The notes beneath the pieces were generated by a model, which saw nothing but the letters and a program-made list of their open reading frames with translations, was not told the origin of the DNA and did no database searches. DNA of 64,000 bases. It comes from Agrypnia vestita (taxonomy: Eukaryota > Arthropoda > Insecta > Trichoptera > Phryganeidae). Location of the stretch: the NCBI GenBank assembly GCA_016648135.1, contig JADDOH010010227.1, forward strand, positions 1-64,000, given 5' to 3'. Below, piece by piece: positions 54,905 through 64,000 of the stretch (position 1 is the stretch's first letter; every line of letters starts with the position of its first letter). The position numbers and the translations under genes are program-made.

Positions 54905-57514
54905 AAGCCTAATTCTGGATGCTTATATGCAGATTTGATTCATAAATCAATGTATACATATCGAGTACTTCCAGTGCCAGTGAAAGATCTCGTGAAAATC
55001 TCACTTTATAGGAAGAGAATTGTTTTTAAAAATATTGTAGACGCGGTTAACGAAATTAATTTAGATCAAAATTGTAGGTTAGTATTCATAATTCTAGAAT
55101 TTTAGAAATTATATATATAAACCGTGAAGAAAAAATAACAATAATTTTAGATTTTTGCGCTAGCGATTTTTTGCCGGGAAGGGCTCGATTTTTCAAAATA
55201 TTTTTTTAACAGACAATATTTCGTTTAACTTCATTATTTAAATAAATTTATAAATTATTCAGTACGTTAATGAATCATATATAATTATTTTTTAAAGTTT
55301 GGTGAAGTGAATAAGGAATTCAAGTAATATAAATATGGTTTAATTAAAAACTAAAAACACATTATGATTCCTTTGAATTGTCAAGGGAAACATTTCTTTG
55401 ACCTATTTTGATTTTAAGAATTGAGAGTTCATAAATTAGCAGGGTATCATATATTTTGTCCTTGTGAAACCATCTTACTGTATACCAGCTCACTCCCGCG
55501 TCTTGGCACGCGTAGATTTTTAGTCAATTTTATTAATATTTTATCAAATTTTTGTATTAACCTTAACATTAAAATATATGTCGTCGTAAACTTTTTTGCA
55601 GAACTTTCTAAGTCTTACAACTTCTCTATAAAAAATATTTTAAAGTCTCTTACCGTTAAGGTAGCGTTAGTAAAAAACGCAATGCTCGACCAGTTTTTCG
55701 TCGACTTTAGTTGTAAATAGGTAACTACGAAAAGCCCTTTTATTTTAACGGAATAATACATACCCTAGAAGGCAATTCTAAATATTGGTGAGAGAATTTA
55801 CAAACTATACCTCTTTATATATTAATATAGATATCATAATTATCATTTTCCTTCGATTAAAATGAAAATAACCTTTGTGTAAGAAGAAAGATGATATAGG
55901 AATATAATTTAGAATTCATTTAAATGCATGCGTTATTTTAAGGTAAAAGATTACATCCCTTAAGTAAGATATTTTACCTTTAAGAACAGTCTACCAGCAT
56001 TATATAGGTCCAGGGTGTCAGCTCCATTGTAATCCAAAAATTTGTATTGCGTTTTTTCAGTGAGATATTTATTCCGTTTAAATTCTATATATTCGAGTCA
56101 CGGTACATTCTGAAAAACAGGAACACGGAAATTAAATGTCAATTTTACTAATTGTAATACAATGTAATATTATCAATTAATAATTACAGGCGTCAATATT
56201 TCAAAATAATTGGGGTCAATCACTACAGTCGAACCATGATGAATTGTATTTTAACTAACAGTTAATATTTGTATTATTTTTACGCCGTGTTAAAATTGAA
56301 GCAAAAACATTGTTTGTTGAAGGTTTTTGGTACTAGTAGATAATGCTAAAAATCCAATAAAAGCTGAAATAAATCCACCATCTGACTAAGATGCATCTTC
56401 GAATTTATCGTTCGCAGAGATGATGTAAGCTAATAAAAATAGTAGTAATAGTAATAGTAGCATACACACACACACACTCACACACACATACATATACACA
56501 TGTAAGTAAATAATTTTATAGATATTATTGTAAGCACTTAATAGAGCAGATATTATTCTAATGTTTGACTAATCTTTTTCTTTGTGAAAACATCTTCATG
56601 CAATGTAAGCTTAAATGCGAATAATTAAAAGAAAAATAATAAAAAAAGGTGGTAGACCATAGAGGAAGAATAGTACAATACAAAGGACCGACCAGATTCC
56701 ATCCCACTGCTATAGAGAAAGCTGGAGGAGTTTTTTGAGGATACCAAGAGGTCCCAACAATTGAGTCAAACGAACCAATTTGAGTAACGGACTCAAGAAA
56801 TTGAATTTTTTTTTCGATTTTTAATTAAATAATTTTTATTCTTATTTTAATTTTAAGAGTTTTTTCAACCTAAAGCTGAAAAATTCTTAACTCAATTCAT
56901 TCAGATATTTGGGACTAAAAAATAAGACTTTTGGCAATGGCAAATAATAATATAATACTCAATATATATACTGTCATGAAAGTCTAACATTTCATAGAAA
57001 AATATCAAAGATATTGAACAAAAAATGCAAACTTTGATGTCAGTTATCTCCGTAACTGCCGAAATTTCGTCCAAAGTTTAAAGGATATATTCCTTTGAAA
57101 ATTGAATTAAGAAAACTCCCCCGAAATTCTGCATATTCTGTTACTATGTATTCTGATAACCAACATTTTCTTTCTATTTACTTTCTTTCATTTGTGAATT
57201 TATTGTTAAAGACTTAGTGGCTTTCTTATGCTTTTTTTAGAAAATTGGCTCCCGAAGATATTGCAAAATAGAGGACATAGCCAAAACAAGTGAGCCATTG
57301 ATTGTAGACACTAGATACTGCCATCTAGTCGGCGATCTTCTCTCAATTGTATCCGTACGTTTTGTGACACGTTAGAATATCCAGTGTGCGAAATTGTATT
57401 GTGGAAGATGGATGCGGCTCAATATTTATTTATTAAATCTAAGGAGCAAAATGTATTGTTGAAATTTTTAGGTGCGTTTGGGATGAAATTTTGGTATGCA
57501 GCAAAATACGCGCG
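54905..57514. other. No gene; (CA)n at 56461-56492
   Basis: About 2.6 kb of AT-rich DNA. A CA-type dinucleotide run occurs at 56461. A slightly GC-richer piece at 56650-56790 may be a LINE scrap, but I found no motif. Positions 56990-57060 share AAATGCAAACTTTGATGTC words with the foldback family arms. Confidence 0.45.
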
Positions 57515-57960
57515 CATAATTTATTTATTTATTAATCAATGCCCCAGTGGGCTTTTAGGTACAGTGCAAGAAAATTAAAAGGATTTTTATATACCTAACA
57601 TAAAACACATGTAAATAATCAAAAAATAATAATATGAATAAAACATATTAAAGATAAATGAACAATATGAAATGTAAGAAAATAAAATAAATTAACAATG
57701 GAAATGAACAATATATATAAACCATGATTAGTACCTACACAAGCAAACAGTAATAATTAGAAACCTTAGACAAATTAGTAATAGAGTAAAATAATAATAA
57801 TAATTAAAACAATATACCAGATAAATAAGATAAGAAGATTATATAAACCAAAAAATAAATATAGAAGACAAAATCGAAACAAATTTAAAAAGGGAAATGA
57901 ACAATAATCAGGTCATTTTAAAATAAATAAATATATTATATAATTCATGGGGAACAAAAC
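57515..57960 (-). repeat. Possible minus-strand retroelement 3' end
   Basis: On the minus strand CTGTACCTAAAAGCCCAC, GGGGCATTGAT, then TAATAAATAAATAAATT looks like a retroelement 3' end with a TAAA-rich tail at 57517-57535. The preceding part (plus 57560-57960) is strongly A-rich and lacks a frame. Tentative. Confidence 0.35.
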
Positions 57961-58149
57961 ATAAGTAAAAATTTAGTCCATTAAATTGTAATTAATTCTA
58001 TTAGTATATTCTAAGTCTTGCTGCAGACGTACAATACGGAAGCCTTCACCCTATGAAGTTATCTAATATTGATTTGTTTTTATCTTTATTACCGCCATCT
58101 GAAAAAATCCTCCCGATTGACGATTTTTGATTTCGATGTCTGTTGTTGA

Positions 58150-58745
58150 ATATGTATATGTCTTCTTCTTTTAGTAGATCTGTTGATCTGTGCTACAGAA
58201 AACTACGTCTCCTGGGATGACGAGGTCCAGCTATCCCTCCATCTTTTCGGTGATATTCCCGGTAGGTATCGTCCAGAGGGATTTTATTCGCTACTGTATT
58301 CACGAGTCTATTATTGTCCATTCTGGCAACGTGATCCCTCTAGAATCTCCTGGATCTACTCTATCGTGCTATGTCCTCTATTTTGCAAGTAATTGATCTC
58401 AGCACCTGTATTTCAGTTATTCTAAGGAATCCTTTGTTGCTGACAGTGTCAACCTGTGTCTCTACAGCGTATGTCATAATAGGTCGCATGCACGTCTTAT
58501 ATATTTTGACCTTACTTTCAATATGCATATTTTCGTTTTTCTATAACAAATTCTTGTGACACCCTGATACGGTGGTTGCTCTGTTAACTTGCTCTCGGAC
58601 TCCGGTAAATAGATCGTATGGCTATAGATTTCTACACCTAAATATCTGAATCTCGTGATTTGTTCCACAGACTCATTGTCAATACGCAGCTTACATCTTG
58701 TTGGTTGTTTTGATATTGCCAAACTTTTAGTTTTGCTGATTGCTA
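58150..58745 (-). pseudogene. C-terminal LINE ORF2 remnant (RTE-like)
   Basis: The minus strand from 58722 encodes MAISKQPTRCKLRIDNESVE, ITRFRYLGVEIYS and ESKLTEQPPYQGVTRICYRK, the segment after the polymerase palm (usually F-YLGV). Farther down, in other frames, come ITEIQVLRSITCK, RMDNNRLVNTVANK and SPKRWRDSWTSSSQE. The order matches RTE-like polyproteins. Several frameshifts and stops are present. It is a third LINE lineage, distinct from those at 6861 and 16228. Confidence 0.78.
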
Positions 58746-59786
58746 TTGACGTATTAAGCCCTTGTAATGCAATGTAGAATTTTTACAGCATTCTCTGCAA
58801 GTAATCTTCAGACTCTGCTATTATCTTTATAAGATAATAGCAGTTATCTGCGGATATCTCTCTAGTTGTCAGTTCTGGCAACTGGTTCGTTTCGTGCTTC
58901 TCTACGATTAAATAGTTGGGTTTATACTTCGGTGGTTGTGCTGTTCTATTATTGTTACGGGTTTGTGTTTTCAGAAAAGTCGGTTGGTCGGGAAATACAT
59001 CTCGAGGCCGCTCATCCCTCAGCGGTATTAAAAAACATAGAAGAAACTCTCCGAGTTTTAATCATATTCGCATTTTGCGTTCGCCCTTAACGGAATATCA
59101 AAAATGTGTTTACAATAATTCGGGCGGATTTGGCGGGCGTCGTCGGAGGAAGAAAAACGGCCGACTGGGGTGCTGTAAATTCGGCCCGAAAATACGAAAT
59201 TAGCTTTTATATACAAATAGTCATTACTCGGTCGCGGGACAGGGTGGTTCATGAATAATGTGCGCGTCTGCGTTTCGCGAAAAAAGAAAGAAGCGGGAAG
59301 CCGGTCCGCCGCCGCACGTAGGAGACGCAGCCAGATGGCGTGAAATGTTAATCTAACCATGAATCCTCGGAGGAGGAGCGCGCAACGCGTGTGGCGCGGG
59401 GTTAAATGCGTTTGATTTTGTAAAAATACCCGCTCACGTTTCCAGGGCAGAGACCACAAAGCGAACGTCCGCACCATTTTTAATAATTCATTTTCGGTTG
59501 AATCGAGTCGGCGGGGAGCGTAAGGCATTTTTTCAATTTTCGCCGAAATTGTGATACAGAGAGGGGGGATTAATCAGTGCGAGAATTTTATTCAGCGCCG
59601 CTCGCATGCAGTGAACTAGCCGACACACGTGGCGGCAGCCCCCTCGAAGGCCTATGTTAAGAACATTCCATCGAATGATCCGTAACGTTCACGAACGATC
59701 TGGAAAGGATTGCAGGCGATTGCACATATAAGATAGCACTTGGCAATAGCTACGTCTAGGAATACTTTTCTATAGAGGCATTGTAT
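58746..59786. other. No gene; GC-rich unique stretch 59100-59700
   Basis: Composition rises to near balance or above, with CG-rich words (GGCGGGCGTCGTCGGAGG, GAGTCGGCGGGGAGCG). A 156-codon minus-strand frame (59528-59058) is open but has no recognisable family or hydrophobic pattern, so I do not call it. Like 30250-30640, it may be conserved non-coding DNA. Confidence 0.4.
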
Positions 59787-60246
59787 ATACAGGGTTATAT
59801 GGAAATATTAAATAACCTCGCAAGACTATATTCCTGCTTTAATTATGAGGTTTTATGAAAGTTTGCATTTTTTTTTAAATATTTCTGACTTATTTTCTGT
59901 AAAATGTCGGACAATCATTACGGTAACTTATAACGAATATGAAAATTTTATTCTCTATAATACAAGTCAAATAAAATAATAAAAACCTTCTGATTCCAAC
60001 AGATTACCATTTTATTTAATTTGTATTGAAACGAATAAATTTTTCGTAATCGGTAAGTTACGGTAATGATAGTTCAACGTTTTGTAAAAAAATAAATCAG
60101 AAATATTGAAAAAAATGCAAAGTTTGATGTCGCTTATCTCCATAACAAATGATATTAGCTCACAGTTGCTTGAATATTTTCGACTCATTACTAAGGCAGA
60201 AATATGGTTCTGCGAGGTTATTAATTTTTCCAAATAGCCCTGTATA
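59787..60246. mobile_element. CAGGGTT foldback element with internal deletion
   Basis: ATACAGGGTTATATGG at the left and TAGCCCTGTATA at the right, with AATAACCTCGCAAGAC and its complement GCGAGGTTATT next to them. The left arm lacks about 60 bases present in the copy at 54359 (after TTATGAG it jumps to GTTTGCAT). Non-coding. Confidence 0.83.
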
Positions 60247-60689
60247 TAGGTCATTTTCTGAGAGGTAGAAGTCATTGGTATGACTCATCTCATTCTGTTA
60301 TCATCTGTTTTCTTCTTTTATATAGAGCCAATGGTGGTGCAAATGAGAGAGAAGTACATACTAAGAATTCTTTTGCACGAGAAATACAAAACCTCTCGGC
60401 GGTTGACCTATAACCTCGAGCAATAAGTTTTCTTTAAAATTAATGAACATATACGAATCCTGTCATGAACTGCTGACACCAAAGAAGAGGTATGTTTAAA
60501 TTAATATAAAAACAGATATAAATATAATATTATCAAAAATTTATATATAAAATTTCAAAGGAAGTAAATGATACTTATTTCTAATAAAGTACATCCATGT
60601 GTTCATAAAATTGTATTTTAATATTTAATGTTTTTAACGTAAAATGTGATTAAAAATAATATTCATTTAAGAAAATAGGTTATTTTATG
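60247..60689. other. No gene seen
   Basis: AT-rich DNA without recognised features. Confidence 0.5.
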
Positions 60690-61395
60690 GACATTAAAGT
60701 TATCAACTTGATTAAACTTTTATTAATCAAGTTGATAACTTAAATATCAACTATCCACTGGTAGGCATAATCGTCAATACGTATGTCCGTCCTGATTATA
60801 GATGGTATTTTTACCGGTAACATGTTAACCGTTATTTGAGATTTGTATCTGATAATTGCTTTGGTAATGAATAATATTTACATGTTGTTACTATCGATAC
60901 ATATGATTCTTTACATATATTATTTTACTTTCACTATTGTTTTAGTATTATGAAATATATACTGTTTTTATTATCCACACTTTACATTTATATCCTCAAT
61001 TAATACATTAATTTTACAGTTATGTAGTATTTTGTTTAATATCTTTATTATTTTGTTCTCACTATATTGTCAGCGGCTCATCTCGGCACAGGTTCTTCCT
61101 AGTGAGATGAGCGGCTCCATTTCCTATGTCATGTATCAAGATGAAGATAAATAAATAAATTTAAAAAAATCGATTGAACTGCTTTTTGCAATTCGACGGG
61201 TAACCATTGTTACTAGAAAACAATTATATCTTATCTATCAATCATTAATACAATCGGATACAAATCTCAAATAATTGTACCATGTTTAACCGGTTACAAT
61301 ATTAGTTTGACCATCATTGATCTTGATGAAGATATACTGGTAGATAGTACCTATTTAAATATGTCGATGTCAAAAGTTATCAATCAGTGATTGTA
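60690..61395. repeat. Loose inverted repeat with an inner LINE-like tail and a perfect hairpin
   Basis: TTATTTGAGATTTGTATC at 60833 has its complement at 61259-61276, and weaker similarity continues outward (GTTGATAACTT on the left, AAAGTTATCAA on the right). Within the left arm AAGTTATCAACTTGATTAA (60697-60715) pairs perfectly with 60723-60741 over 19 bp. Between the arms GATGAAGATAAATAAATAAA (61139-61158) resembles a LINE tail, so something may have inserted there. Confidence 0.5.
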
Positions 61396-62112
61396 GAGAT
61401 GCACATCGGGGAAGTTATGAGTTTAAACAAAGCATTATTTTGTTATGCTTATTATTATAAGAAGAAGAAAACAGTAAAAAATATGGTTTTGACGAAAATT
61501 TAATTGAAATTGAAAGTTAGAAAGCAGTATTGAGAAAGCATCAATATCATTAACACTCCGTTACACGCGCTGCAAATAATTACATATTTACACGCGCGGG
61601 GTACCCCTGTGCCCCAAAGTATTTGATGGATTATTTGTTATGTGGGTAGAAATAAAAAATAAACATATTTTATACATAATCAGTCTTTATTTACACTTAT
61701 AATGAAAACAAAAAATATATCTTTTCTCTACAAAAACAAGAACAAAAAATTTTTTTCCTTAACTTTAGAAAATTATGAAAAAATTAACACGGAAATTATA
61801 AATTTGAGATTTTAGTCTTCATTAGTTGGCTTATTGAGATTATTTTGACTTTGGTTATAACACTGAATGGATATACTATATTTATGATCATTACACACAG
61901 GCTTGTGACATTTCTGGCATGCGCTTCTAGTCGAGCGATCTTTGGCTCTTCCACAGCCATGGCACCTAGATGTTTAAGTCCTTTTTCGGGATATGTCATC
62001 TTCCTGAGGTGTCAAATCGTTTTGATTTATACCCAAAAAAGCATGCTACGTTCAAAGAAACATAGCATGCAACATAAAGATATTTCTAGGAATATAAGAG
62101 TTTAGTATTTAA
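61396..62112. other. No gene seen
   Basis: A small inverted repeat GCATGCTACGTT/AACATAGCATGC lies at 62041-62071. The minus-strand frame 61999-61796 is short and unrecognised. Confidence 0.5.
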
Positions 62113-62175
62113 TTTACATACGCTGGTCTATGGGCAAATTGTGTGCAATGGAGCCCATAGACCAGCGTTTGTAAA
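62113..62175. repeat. Compact hairpin, 23-bp stem with one mismatch
   Basis: TTTACATACGCTGGTCTATG... (62113-62135) pairs with 62153-62175 over 23 bp with a single mismatch, leaving a 17-base loop. The stem is GC-richer than the surroundings. It could be a tiny MITE or a small-RNA precursor; no second copy is seen in the window. Confidence 0.7.
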
Positions 62176-62419
62176 CAGTCGGTAAAACAGTCCGCGATAG
62201 TACCTACCTAGAATGCTGCATTGAGGCGCGAAGATCGCTACGGAACGTAAATTAAATTTATTTGTCAATGATGGTTAGTTAAAATAAATTTTTATTTTAT
62301 TTAATTTATTTGGTAAAATGTACAAACTTAAGAGTATTCAATATAATTTAATTAATACACATTTATATTACACGCTTACCCATTTTTAAATGAGAATTTA
62401 TTCTCGTGTTTAAAAGTGG

Positions 62420-62710
62420 GGGCATTGTCATACATGTATATATCTATTAGTAATGAAATCGTTAGTGTAAGACATTAGATTAAATAAGTAAGATATTGAA
62501 AAAGAAACATTAGATTAAGTTATAAAAATTAAGACATTAAATTAAGTAAGTAAGATATAAACAATACAAGATTACAAAAATGTGAGACATTAGAATAAGT
62601 AGATAAGGTATACACAAGGATACAATAAATTAAGTTATAAAAATTAATAATTAAGAAGGTATTGTAATAACAGTTAAAAGTATATATAGATTGTTTTTGA
62701 TAAGAATTTT
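62420..62710. repeat. Imperfect tandem repeats in the LINE 3' region
   Basis: Words of the type AGACATTAGATTAAGTAAG and AAGTTATAAAAATTAA recur at spacings of roughly 50-60 bases. The stretch directly follows (on the minus strand) the stop codon of the LINE remnant and is probably its 3' UTR. Confidence 0.5.
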
Positions 62711-63289
62711 TCATTGCGTTATTGTGATGGTTTTTTGTAGAAGATTTTTCAATTTAGTCTTGAATTTTCTATAATTTTTTTCCGTCTTCATTTCATTGGG
62801 AAAAGCATTAAAGAATGATATTCCTTGATAAGAGAAATGGTGTTGGGCTGTGCTAGTATTACATTTAGGTATCAAAATATTTCCAGCTGATCTCGGTCTA
62901 TTACTAAAACATCCAAATGTTCTATTATTGATATACATTTTGTGTATTTGAAGTATCGCAAATTTTTTATAGATTTGATTAATATTTGGGACGTTAAAAA
63001 TGTTGAAAAGTTCCCTTGTTGGGAATATTGAGGGTTTCCTCAAAATCACTTTGATAATTACTCTCTGAACTATTTCCACTGGTAGTATATTAGACTTAAA
63101 GGTTCCACCCCAGCCAACTATACCATACTGCAGTATGGACTGGGCAAACGCAAAGTATACCATCTTAAGCATGTTTATTGATAAGATATTTCGTAGCCTT
63201 ATGAATAAGTATATGAGCTTTCTCATCCTAGTGACTGTGGAACATATTTGCTCTTTCCATTTTAAATTGCTGTCAATTATGACACCCAT
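62711..63289 (-). pseudogene. Jockey/CR1-like LINE remnant, 192 open codons
   Basis: The frame reads MGVIIDSNLKWKEQICS, LIYLFIRLRNILSINMLKMV, YFAFAQSILQYGIVGWGG, VQRVIIKVILRKPSIFPT and AQHHFSYQGISFFNAFP. This is the C-terminal third of Jockey/CR1-type polyproteins, after the polymerase palm (G--ID--L-W--HI, then Y-----SI--YGI--WGG). The first methionine is internal; endonuclease and polymerase motifs are missing, so the copy is 5'-truncated. The remaining frame is uninterrupted, so decay is limited. A related plus-strand piece is at 46265-46920. Confidence 0.82.
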
Positions 63290-64000
63290 TATATTTTGAT
63301 AACTAACAATTTAATGATAAAAACAAGTAAGTAAAATGTTATAGAAATGACATGTCACATTTTTTTTGGATAGTTTCATTTAAATTGGGTTATTCACTAT
63401 ACATAAGACTCTAGATAATAAATAGAAGCGGTCAAAAAAATTTGTTTTGTGATATACCTACAAACTTGATTATGTTACTATTGTATAATAAACAAGAATA
63501 TGCTTTGTATTAATCATTCATTTGTTGATATGTCAACATGTTTTGGGCCAATGATCCTTAATCAGGGTACAAGGTTTAGGATGTATCCTGATAAAGGGAT
63601 AATGAATAAATCGACGTTAGATAATAAAACCGACAGTTATAATTCTTTCCTGAAATGGCAATTTATGTGTGTTAAAATTTCAAATATTGCGTTAGTTCTA
63701 AGGTCAATTAAGTCTTTTATTATTAGATTATTAATGAGAATGTGGACAGTAGGGGTGAAGTGACAAGGAAAATGATGTTATTCAATAGTATTCTTCGATT
63801 TTATTTTGGGTATTTTTACGGTTTCCTACTCAATAACAAAAATTCTGTAAAAGGTATTAATTAGAGAAGTTTTAATTATTGACCATCGAAATACTGATTA
63901 GTTTCAAAAAAAGTTAATTATGTGGTTAGAAAATTCAGAGAAGTAATTATATTTATGGCAAGAGTGGTGTTAATCTATAATATAATTTTATAAATTGTAA
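63290..64000. other. No gene seen to the window end
   Basis: AT-rich. A plus-strand frame at 63500-63763 is open but matches nothing I recognise. Confidence 0.5.

Noticed and set aside
59058..59528. 156-codon minus-strand frame
   Set aside because: Lies in GC-rich DNA where stops are rare; composition and residue pattern look random, and no domain is recognised.
1..64000. CRISPR arrays, prokaryotic operons, riboswitches or rRNA
   Set aside because: No regularly spaced short direct repeats with unique spacers, no ribosome-binding sites or gene clusters; the DNA is eukaryotic nuclear sequence.

Overview
The window is AT-rich and repeat-dense and reads as nuclear DNA of an arthropod, almost certainly an insect. 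The evidence is two intronless, divergent ionotropic-receptor (IR) chemoreceptor genes, a cecropia-like mariner, RTE-like LINE fragments, and Penelope-like retroelement remnants. The order cannot be fixed from the sequence. I see no rRNA, no CRISPR, no operon-like gene order and no conserved housekeeping gene.

Host genes: only two convincing ones are visible, both encoding full-length IR-family proteins. One lies on the plus strand at 19371-21266 (631 residues). The other lies on the minus strand at 28195-30249 (684 residues as the longest frame; translation more likely starts at 30156). They are paralogues arranged tail to tail about 6.9 kb apart. Both have a signal peptide, an extracellular ligand-binding region split by a pore module, and a final membrane helix. 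A GC-rich, apparently non-repetitive stretch lies upstream of the second (30250-30640).

Transposons, left to right: LINE remnants (190-770); a TIR element with TAA target duplications and repeated GCATGC-type motifs (5132-5988); a long 5'-truncated RTE-like LINE (6861-9181) lodged inside a foldback MITE; nested palindromic MITEs (9624-9816); a mariner with perfect 27-bp ends and one compensated frameshift (14233-15517); a decayed mariner just downstream of the second IR gene (27591-28130); several foldback elements of one CAGGGT-ended family (21.6, 43.1, 54.4 and 59.8 kb, plus the one split by the LINE); a 66-bp GC-rich minisatellite (41230-41815); and a three-level nest at 49.0-49.8 kb.

The most interesting signal is a set of inverted-repeat elements at about 25.3, 40.2-40.7, 44.0-44.6 and 50.4-50.6 kb, with degraded single arms at about 13.0, 49.3 and 50.0 kb. 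Their arms carry a hammerhead-ribozyme-like layout: a CUGANGA-like core, helix II, GAAA, a self-complementary helix III, a NUH site and a short helix I. Two of them enclose coding remnants of the C-terminal GIY-YIG part of a Penelope-like polymerase, which links the ribozyme-like arms to that retroelement class. This is known Penelope biology, but the inverted, foldback arrangement deserves checking. I found no convincing wholly new system.

All coordinates of repeats were set by eye, so their borders may be off by several bases.
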